Below, piece after piece: positions 1 through 5,608 of a DNA stretch of 6,854 nucleotides. The notes beneath the pieces are model-generated. The model made no database searches. It was not told where the DNA came from and was given only the letters and a program-made list of their open reading frames with translations. A program made the translations under genes and the position numbers. Every line of letters starts with the position of its first letter. The first letter of the stretch is position 1. Source of the stretch: Gammaproteobacteria bacterium (GTDB lineage: Bacteria > Pseudomonadota > Gammaproteobacteria > Xanthomonadales > Marinicellaceae). The DNA lies in the NCBI GenBank assembly GCA_030426705.1, contig JAUHXW010000159.1, positions 1 to 6,854 on the forward strand, written 5' to 3'.

Positions 1-42
1 TTTAAGCTTTTTATCTTTGTTCACGAATCGAGTAAAGGTCTC

Positions 43-795
43 TCAAAACAGTTCTTTGGGTAATGATTGTTGCTTATAGTCATCAGGTACTTGGAATGTG
101 GCTGCAGGTAAATCGTCATTACTGATTGATGTCAATGCCCCTTTTTGTGAGTCCATATCATAATAAACCGGGACCACCTGTCCAATGGCTTCAAAGTTCA
201 TGCTTTGATCCTGACCAAATTGTGACGCCAGCTTTTCAGCCACTTTCATAAAAGCGGCCACCGCGCCGTATTCAGTAGCAGAAATACCCAGCTTGCTGTA
301 ACTGGCCACGCAAAATTCACCATCTTTAGCGCCTTTGGATTCCTTGATGACAATTTCACAATCGAAGCCATTATAGGAACTGGTGTCACCGCTTTTTATG
401 TATTTCGGCATGGGCGCTTGTTTTGGCATTTGCTTTTTGATCATTGACTCCATCATGCCACGCATTTGCTCCCTTTGTGATTCAGGCAACTGGGCGAGTT
501 GTTCATTGATCATTTTATCCATCATTTTCGAAACATCGCCCAGGGCTTCAATCTCCTTTTGACCAAATACCATAAAAGACTTGTCACTGTGATTGATGAT
601 GGTAAATGCGGTTTGACTGGCATCAAAAATGATGGCTGTGTCAACTTCAGCTGAACTGACCATCTTAACTTTGCCATCGGTTAACAACATACGGCTTTGT
701 TCCTTGCCGTTGTCATCGTTATAAATCAAGGTGGTGTCAGCCTGAGCAAATCCGGCAAAAACACAAGTAGAGATAAGTAAATTTTTGAATTTCAT
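43..795 (-). CDS. Secreted DUF4412-like protein of unknown function
   Basis: This is a 250-residue protein with a clear Sec signal peptide: a basic start (MKFK), a hydrophobic core at residues 5-16 and a probable signal peptidase I site after AQA at 17-19, so the mature protein should be periplasmic. The mature part begins with a beta-rich stretch (20-75). A methionine-rich, probably helical segment at about 90-130 follows, with nine Met residues, many as MM or MxxM. Next comes a GFDCEIVIKES stretch near 143-153 and a second cysteine at 162. The layout of 'Gly-aromatic-Cys' followed by a strand and a 'Cys-Val-Ala...Leu-Gly' stretch resembles DUF4412 proteins; this is by-eye similarity without a profile score. 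C146 and C162 could form a disulfide. The start is well supported by a GAGGA Shine-Dalgarno seven bases upstream. It is transcribed divergently from the PBP1B cluster. Function is not known; a periplasmic binding or chaperone-like role would be speculation. Confidence 0.85.
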   Translation of the reverse strand: MKFKNLLISTCVFAGFAQADTTLIYNDDNGKEQSRMLLTDGKVKMVSSAEVDTAIIFDASQTAFTIINHSDKSFMVFGQKEIEALGDVSKMMDKMINEQLAQLPESQREQMRGMMESMIKKQMPKQAPMPKYIKSGDTSSYNGFDCEIVIKESKGAKDGEFCVASYSKLGISATEYGAVAAFMKVAEKLASQFGQDQSMNFEAIGQVVPVYYDMDSQKGALTSISNDDLPAATFQVPDDYKQQSLPKELF

Positions 796-802
796 TTCAT
801 TG

Positions 803-807
803 TCCTC
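803..807 (-). promoter_or_regulatory. Ribosome binding site of the DUF4412-like gene
   Basis: On the minus strand this reads GAGGA, within TGAGGACA, and lies seven bases before the ATG at 795-793. It fixes that start; the nearby ATG at 800-798 is out of frame and hits TGA after one codon. Confidence 0.7.
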
Positions 808-850
808 AGTAGTTCAAAAAGCGTTTATTGTACGGTTAAAGGTTTAATCT

Positions 851-862
851 CATGTTAACATG
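851..862. repeat. Perfect 12-bp palindrome CATGTTAACATG in divergent promoter region
   Basis: Both halves (CATGTT and AACATG) are exact reverse complements with no spacer. It sits where a regulator could affect both divergent genes, which makes an operator possible. The lack of a loop argues against an RNA hairpin. No regulator family is recognised from the motif. Confidence 0.4.
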
Positions 863-897
863 GCCCAACTTTTTTTGTGAAGTTGGTCGGGTTTTAT

Positions 898-902
898 GAG
901 GT
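898..902 (+). promoter_or_regulatory. Ribosome binding site favouring the GTG start at 913
   Basis: GAGGT lies ten bases before the in-frame GTG at 913-915. The earlier in-frame GTG at 877 is preceded only by a run of T and a CCCAAC stretch with no Shine-Dalgarno, so this site decides in favour of the downstream start. The spacing is at the long end of normal. Confidence 0.5.
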
Positions 903-912
903 CAGAAAATTT

Positions 913-2976
913 GTGAGTCGCCAAAGCAAGTCAAAAGCATCTCAAAAGAAATATGGTAAATGGTTGTATCGGGGGTTGTTGTATTTATTTGGTTTGTCCA
1001 TTGGATTAATCATTCCCTGGTTCCTTTATATCAACCATGTCACTAATACCATTGTCAGTGAACAATGGGACATTCCATCGGTGGTTTATGCCAGGCCTTT
1101 GGAGCTGTATGCAGGAAAGCAATTGACGCCCGAAGCGTTGGTCTTTGAGTTGGATTTATTGGGTTATCAGGAAGTCAGTTCAACCCCAAAGCTGGGCCAA
1201 TATCAGATTTATCAAAACAGTTTTGACATCTACAGCAAGGGCTTTGTCTTTACTGATCAAACCAGTTCACCAAAACGAATCAAAATAACCTTGTCAGATG
1301 GTAAGGTCAGCCAAATGACACCGGCCATTTATCGCCTTGAACCCAAAGTGATTGGTCACTTTTTTTCATCAAGCCTGGAAAGTCGTCAACCCGTAAAAAT
1401 ATCAGCAATTCCAGAGACCATGGTCAAAGGCCTGCAAGCCGTTGAAGACCGGGATTTTAACCACCATCATGGTGTTTCCTGGACGGGCATCATGCGTGCA
1501 GCCTATAAAAATCTGATGGCAGGAGAAGTGGTACAGGGCGGTAGCACCATCACCCAACAACTGGTTAAAAACAAGTTACATTACAACCACAACAGTTTTT
1601 TGCGTAAATTGCATGAAGCACTGGCCGCTACTTTGTTGGAAGACAAACTCAGCAAAAAAGACATCATTGAAATGTACTTCAATGAAATCTATTGGGGCCA
1701 GGATGGCAAGGTGTCGATTCATGGTGTGGCAGAAGCCGCGAGCTATTATTTTGCCAAAGATGTGAATCGACTGAGCCTGCCTGAACAGGCGTTGTTGGTT
1801 GGCATCATCAAAGGGCCGTCCTGGTACAACCCTTTCCGACAAAAACAACGGGCGTTGGAGCGCAGGAACCTGGTGTTGAATGTCTGGCGAGATACCGGCA
1901 TCATCAGTTCCAACCAGTGGCAACAAGCGGTACAACAGCCTTTGGGACTGACCAACCACCGCACCATCAAGGCTGAATTTGCTGATTATATGGATGTGGT
2001 CAAAATGCAGTTGAAATCTCAATTGAAACAAGCTGATTTGAAGCAAAAAGGCTTGAAAATTTTTACTTTTCTTGATCCTTATATCCAATACAAAACCACC
2101 CAAACCTCGCAAAAAACCAGCCAATGGTTGTCTTCAGAGGTTGAAAGCGCCATTGTCGTCAGTGGTGCGCAAAATGCTGAACTCAAAGCCATCAGCGGTT
2201 CTAAAAATGCCCGTTCTCATTACAACAGGGCTTTGTTGGCCAAGCGTCAGATTGGTTCGTTGATTAAACCCTTTGTATACCTGGCTGGCCTTGAAACTTT
2301 ATCAGGCTTTGATTTACAAGATCAATTGCAGGATGAACCTGTGCAAATAACCACCGATGATGGCAGCTTGTGGGAGCCTGATAACTGGGACAAACAAAGC
2401 TGGGGTACTATAGAAGCCAAAGAAGCTTTGGTACATTCAAGAAATCAGGCGACTGTAGATTTGGGACTGAAAGTTGGTTTAAAAAAACTGATTAACTTTT
2501 TGAATCAATTGGGCTTGAATGTCAACCGCAGCAGACATCCATCATTGTTTCTCGGCGCGATAGATTTAACGCCTTTTGAGGTGCAACACTTGTTCACGCT
2601 GTTTTCATCGAGGGGACAGCATACACAAGTTTTGGCAATCAATTTCATCACGCATGCTGATAACCGACTGCTCAGTCGCAGTAAACACCAACAAAAACCA
2701 GCCATAGGTATTGCCAACATAGATTTAATCAACCAAGCCCTGTATGCCATCACAACCAGAGGAACGGCTCAATCCATTTCAAATAAATTTAATTTGCCTG
2801 GTCCTTTGTTTGGTAAAACCGGCACCACCAATGCGGGCAGAGACAGTTGGTTTACAGGGTTCAATCAGGACCTGCTTGCCACGGTTTGGGTGGGTAAGGA
2901 TGACAACAGCCCAACACCTTATTCAGGCAGTAGCGGCGCTTTGGTTTTGTGGGCGCATCTGTTCATGAACTTGTGA
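913..2976 (+). CDS. mrcB: Penicillin-binding protein 1B, bifunctional peptidoglycan synthase
   Basis: Class A PBP that polymerises lipid II into glycan strands and cross-links the peptides, anchored in the inner membrane and active in the periplasm. From the GTG at 913 it has 687 residues. A short basic cytoplasmic tail is followed by one membrane helix (about 19-40). The UB2H regulatory domain (about 55-135) opens with VVYARPLELY. The GT51 glycosyltransferase (about 143-318) has the catalytic Glu178 in EDRDF, GGSTITQQ at 209-216 and a second conserved Glu258 in FNEIYWGQ. The transpeptidase has all three motifs: SLIK with nucleophile Ser449, SRN at 509-511 and KTGT at 635-638. Both active sites look intact. 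The UB2H domain marks it as PBP1B rather than PBP1A. It is shorter than the roughly 840-residue E. coli protein, with a shorter cytoplasmic tail and little after the last transpeptidase strands. An in-frame GTG at 877 would add 12 residues but lacks a ribosome binding site. It is probably first in an operon with the TPR lipoprotein and yoaA. Confidence 0.95.
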   Translation: MSRQSKSKASQKKYGKWLYRGLLYLFGLSIGLIIPWFLYINHVTNTIVSEQWDIPSVVYARPLELYAGKQLTPEALVFELDLLGYQEVSSTPKLGQYQIYQNSFDIYSKGFVFTDQTSSPKRIKITLSDGKVSQMTPAIYRLEPKVIGHFFSSSLESRQPVKISAIPETMVKGLQAVEDRDFNHHHGVSWTGIMRAAYKNLMAGEVVQGGSTITQQLVKNKLHYNHNSFLRKLHEALAATLLEDKLSKKDIIEMYFNEIYWGQDGKVSIHGVAEAASYYFAKDVNRLSLPEQALLVGIIKGPSWYNPFRQKQRALERRNLVLNVWRDTGIISSNQWQQAVQQPLGLTNHRTIKAEFADYMDVVKMQLKSQLKQADLKQKGLKIFTFLDPYIQYKTTQTSQKTSQWLSSEVESAIVVSGAQNAELKAISGSKNARSHYNRALLAKRQIGSLIKPFVYLAGLETLSGFDLQDQLQDEPVQITTDDGSLWEPDNWDKQSWGTIEAKEALVHSRNQATVDLGLKVGLKKLINFLNQLGLNVNRSRHPSLFLGAIDLTPFEVQHLFTLFSSRGQHTQVLAINFITHADNRLLSRSKHQQKPAIGIANIDLINQALYAITTRGTAQSISNKFNLPGPLFGKTGTTNAGRDSWFTGFNQDLLATVWVGKDDNSPTPYSGSSGALVLWAHLFMNL

Positions 2977-3023
2977 TCATGTGGGCTTGTCCAAACTAAC
3001 TGGAAAAGCTAAGATGAGCCGCT

Positions 3024-3506
3024 ATGAAATTTAATATTCGATTAGCTGTTTTTGGCCTGATTTTTTTAAGCAGCTGTAGCCAAAGAAAACCCATCGACAT
3101 CAATGATGAGGTTCGTGACCCGTCTGAACATGAAGATTCGGTGATTCAAATTGCACCCATGGTTCCAGAAGCGGTACAAATTCTACTCGAAGAGGCTGAA
3201 ATACAACAACAAAATGGTCAAGTTGAAGCGGCCATATTGACGGTAAAAAGGGCTTTGAGTATCAGTCCGGCTTCAGCTATGGTGCAGCAACATTTGGCCG
3301 AATTATATCTTGCTGAAGGTAATTATCGAGAATCCTTTGACTGGGCCAACAGGGTGGTCAATCAAGGACCCTCAAGAGGTTCAATTTGCGAACGAGCGAG
3401 AAGAACTTTGGCTTTGGCGGCAGAAATGTTGAATGATGTTACTGCCCAAGCACAGGCCCTCGAATCCATCAGCGATTGTACACAGCCTGCACCACAAAGA
3501 TTCTGA
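3024..3506 (+). CDS. lpoP: TPR-repeat outer-membrane lipoprotein, candidate PBP1B activator (LpoP-like)
   Basis: A 160-residue lipoprotein. The signal peptide (MKFNIR, then a hydrophobic core) ends in the lipobox LSSC, with Cys18 as the lipidated residue. Residue 19 is Ser, not Asp, so outer-membrane sorting by Lol is expected. An acidic, probably flexible linker covers about 20-47. Helical TPR-type repeats follow at about 50-84 (ending in RALSISP), 85-117 (LAELYLAEGNYRES) and a weaker third at 118-150. Cys122 and Cys152 flank the last one and could form a disulfide. The gene lies 47 bases after PBP1B. In Pseudomonas and Acinetobacter, PBP1B is activated by LpoP, a lipoprotein unrelated to LpoB, and from memory LpoP carries TPRs; this product matches that architecture. 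The functional link is inferred from domains and position, not from alignment. A generic TPR lipoprotein is the alternative. An in-frame TGA at 3015 makes the ATG at 3024 the first possible ATG; its ribosome binding site is weak. Confidence 0.8.
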   Translation: MKFNIRLAVFGLIFLSSCSQRKPIDINDEVRDPSEHEDSVIQIAPMVPEAVQILLEEAEIQQQNGQVEAAILTVKRALSISPASAMVQQHLAELYLAEGNYRESFDWANRVVNQGPSRGSICERARRTLALAAEMLNDVTAQAQALESISDCTQPAPQRF

Positions 3507-3508
3507 AC

Positions 3509-5425
3509 ATGGATATCAAGGAAGTATTGGGTGAAAACGGATTGTTTAAACAACAATTGCCGGAGTTCAAAACCCGTCCACAACAAATCAAACTGGCAGA
3601 AAAAATTGCGGATGTGATTGATGCTCAATCGGTGCTGATTGCAGAAGCAGGCACGGGAACGGGCAAAACGTTTGCCTATTTATTACCGGCATTGCTGTCT
3701 AACAAAAAAATCATTGTTTCAACAGGAACCAAAACCCTGCAAGACCAGTTGTTCACCAAGGACATCCCCAAAATCCTCGAAGTTTTGAGCATCAAACCCA
3801 AAGTCAGATTGCTCAAAGGCCGCAATAATTATTTGTGTTTACACCGCTACCACAAAGCCAGCTTGATGCCCGTCAGTCGTTTTCCTGAAAACAAATCACT
3901 GTTTAAATACCTGAACAACTGGATTCATCACACAGTTCGTGGCGAAATCGCTGAATTCATCAATCAGGTTGAAAACCGGATGGTTTTGGCTAACCTATCT
4001 TCCACACCAGAAAATTGTTTGGGCGCAGAATGTGACCATTACAATGAGTGTTTTGTGTACAAGGCACGTCGCAAAGCGCTGGATGCTGATTTGTTGGTGA
4101 TTAATCATCATTTGTTGTTTGCTGATATGGCGATTAAACAAGGCGGTTTTGGTGAGTTATTGCCCAAAGCAGATGTCATCGTATTGGATGAATCGCACCA
4201 AATACCAGAAATAGCCGGACGTTTTTTCAGTCAATTATTCAGTTCCAGGCAGTGTAATGAAATCCTCAATGACCTGATGACCGAAGCCGGTGAGGTGGAT
4301 GCGGCCTTTGCTGCCATTGCTGATGCCCATGAACAAATGAAACGGGCCTTGCGTGATGCCACCTTGGCCATGAGTCAAATGCCAGAACGAGAAAGCACAA
4401 AGCGCTTGTTTCAAACCCCAATCATCATTGAAACCTTTGATTTACTGCTGCATCAAATGAAATTGTTGCTATCTGCGGTTGAACCTTTGGTGGTGCAAAG
4501 TAACGGCTTACAAAATTGTTACCTCAGACTCGATGCATTGGTGATGCTGCTGGAAGACATGATGCAGCAGAGTGAACCCAATTATGTTTACTGGTTTGAA
4601 GCCAGGGAAAAGTACTTCGCCTTGCACAAATCCCCATTGGAAATAGCCGACCCTTTGACAGAATTTCGGGCGCCTTTGGAAACCAGCTGGGTGCTGACCT
4701 CAGCAACTTTGGCGGTTGATGGTACATTTTCACACTTTCAGTCACAAACAGGGTTTAATGCAGCTGAAACTTTGTTGCTGGACAGTCCATTTGATTACCA
4801 GAAACAGGCGCTGATGTTGTTACCAAAAACTTTGCCTGAACCCAATGATTACGAATTCAATCGAGCCATGTTTGAATATGTAACGCCCATCATTAACGCT
4901 GCTCAAGGCGGGGTGTTCTTTTTGTTCACATCACACCGTTCTTTGCAAATGGCCGCTCATCATTTTCGCAACCATTTGGAAGATCTCCCTATTTTTGTGC
5001 AAGGAGACCAGGACCGCAATCAAATGCTGGAAGACTTTCGTGAAGCTGGCAATGGCTTGTTGCTGGGAGCGGCCAGTTTTTGGGAAGGCGTGGATGTGTC
5101 AGGAACCAGTTTAAGTTGTGTGATTATCGATAAATTGCCTTTTGCCCATCCGGGAGAGCCGGTGCTGAAAGCGAAAATTGAGCACATCAACAAAAACGGC
5201 GGTAAAGCCTTTTTTGATTTCCAGGTGCCTAAAGCCATTATCAGCTTAAAACAAGGCGCTGGACGATTGATTCGAGGTGAAAAAGACCAAGGTGTTCTGG
5301 TGATTTGCGACCGCAGAATCACCAGTAAAAGCTATGGTAAAGCGTTTTTGAACTCGCTGCCAGAAATGCAACAAACTCATGAAAGGCAAGATGCGTTGGA
5401 TTTTTTACAAAGTTTGAATTCATAA
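3509..5425 (+). CDS. yoaA: YoaA, DinG/XPD-family iron-sulfur ATP-dependent DNA helicase
   Basis: Superfamily 2 helicase of 638 residues, close to the roughly 636 of E. coli YoaA, which it follows along its whole length. The Walker A motif is GTGTGKT at 48-54, preceded by AEA. Four cysteines expected to hold a 4Fe-4S cluster are C110 (in NNYLC), C170, C175 and C181, with C-x4-C-x5-C spacing for the last three. Walker B is DESH at 227-230, where many relatives have DEAH or DEGH. Motif III is TSAT at 397-400, an SFWEGVD motif sits at 523-529, and motif VI is QGAGRLIR at 582-589. Known YoaA works with the polymerase clamp-loader subunit chi (HolC) in repairing stalled replication; the same role is inferred here. 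YoaA is preferred over DinG because of length, the NHHL...ADM region and the C-terminus. The ATG at 3509 begins two bases after the stop of the lipoprotein gene, suggesting translational coupling. A TTG at 3476 inside the upstream gene is a poor alternative. Confidence 0.93.
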   Translation: MDIKEVLGENGLFKQQLPEFKTRPQQIKLAEKIADVIDAQSVLIAEAGTGTGKTFAYLLPALLSNKKIIVSTGTKTLQDQLFTKDIPKILEVLSIKPKVRLLKGRNNYLCLHRYHKASLMPVSRFPENKSLFKYLNNWIHHTVRGEIAEFINQVENRMVLANLSSTPENCLGAECDHYNECFVYKARRKALDADLLVINHHLLFADMAIKQGGFGELLPKADVIVLDESHQIPEIAGRFFSQLFSSRQCNEILNDLMTEAGEVDAAFAAIADAHEQMKRALRDATLAMSQMPERESTKRLFQTPIIIETFDLLLHQMKLLLSAVEPLVVQSNGLQNCYLRLDALVMLLEDMMQQSEPNYVYWFEAREKYFALHKSPLEIADPLTEFRAPLETSWVLTSATLAVDGTFSHFQSQTGFNAAETLLLDSPFDYQKQALMLLPKTLPEPNDYEFNRAMFEYVTPIINAAQGGVFFLFTSHRSLQMAAHHFRNHLEDLPIFVQGDQDRNQMLEDFREAGNGLLLGAASFWEGVDVSGTSLSCVIIDKLPFAHPGEPVLKAKIEHINKNGGKAFFDFQVPKAIISLKQGAGRLIRGEKDQGVLVICDRRITSKSYGKAFLNSLPEMQQTHERQDALDFLQSLNS

Positions 5426-5460
5426 TTTCAGGAAAAATCACGGAAATTTACACTTAATCA

Positions 5461-5476
5461 TGGTATTTTGATACCA
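5461..5476. repeat. Perfect inverted repeat, 6-bp arms with TTTG spacer
   Basis: TGGTAT at 5461-5466 pairs exactly with ATACCA at 5471-5476 across four bases. It lies 35 bases after the yoaA stop. The arms are AT-rich and no T-run follows, so an operator is as likely as a transcript-end hairpin. Confidence 0.4.
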
Positions 5477-5500
5477 ATGAAAAACCAACCAAATCACGTC

Positions 5501-5523
5501 ATTACCCAACTTGATTGGGTAAT
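5501..5523. repeat. Perfect inverted repeat, 9-bp arms with 5-base loop
   Basis: ATTACCCAA at 5501-5509 and TTGGGTAAT at 5515-5523 are exact reverse complements around the loop CTTGA. Transcribed, this gives a stable small hairpin with a CCCAA/TTGGG core. It lacks a following T-run on either strand, so it is not a standard Rho-independent terminator. It could stabilise the 3' end of the yoaA transcript or act in the leader of the next gene. Confidence 0.5.
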
Positions 5524-5608
5524 CCATTGTATATCGGGATCGAAAACAAATCGAAGTGGTGAGGTTTTGGTGAATTTGGTCTAAAAAGTGAAAAGTGTTT
5601 TAATCAAA

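Larger units (their letters stand above)
796..912. promoter_or_regulatory. Divergent intergenic region, presumed promoters of both flanking genes
   Basis: The stretch separates two genes pointing away from each other, so it must hold both promoters unless one transcript starts elsewhere. For the minus-strand gene, TACAAT at 832-827 is a good -10 match (5 of 6), but no convincing -35 lies 16-18 bases upstream. For the plus strand, TTGTAC at 828-833 is a weak -35 candidate without a clean -10. The region is AT-rich and contains a 12-bp palindrome at 851-862. Promoter positions are therefore tentative; the regulatory role of the region as a whole is an inference from gene orientation. Confidence 0.45.
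5426..5608. other. Intergenic region with two inverted repeats and a doubtful 35-codon ORF
   Basis: These 183 bases separate yoaA from the propeller gene. They hold perfect inverted repeats at 5461-5476 and 5501-5523 and a short ORF at 5477-5584. The distal part (5551-5580) is rich in GGTG/GGTT steps. I see no canonical terminator, because neither dyad is followed by a T-run, and no convincing sigma-70 promoter. TTGATT at 5511 and TATATC at 5530 are only 13 bases apart. Confidence 0.5.

Noticed and set aside
1..42. Possible feature at the left edge (TTTAAGCTTTTTATC)
   Set aside because: The stretch is AT-rich and downstream of the minus-strand gene, but it is too short to show a hairpin plus T-run or any coding frame.
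748..795. Possible lipoprotein signal in the DUF4412-like protein (Cys11 after LLIST)
   Set aside because: The residue before Cys11 is Thr, which does not fit the lipobox, the hydrophobic core runs past it, and a good signal peptidase I site (AQA) follows at 17-19.
1576..2124. A 182-codon open frame on the minus strand opposite mrcB
   Set aside because: It lies wholly antisense to the GT51 and linker region of a well-supported gene, its translation resembles no known protein, and it lacks a convincing ribosome binding site. Similar shadow frames at 1746-1970, 2072-2263, 2505-2753, 2744-2968, 3362-3628, 4524-4745 and 5020-5322 were dropped for the same reason.
5501..5523. Rho-independent terminator for the mrcB-yoaA cluster
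   Set aside because: The stem is perfect but no T-run follows on the plus strand, and on the minus strand the nearest T-run is well separated from the stem. It is kept only as an inverted repeat.
5511..5535. Sigma-70 promoter TTGATT ... TATATC upstream of the propeller gene
   Set aside because: The spacer is only 13 bases, and the -35 candidate overlaps the arm of the inverted repeat.
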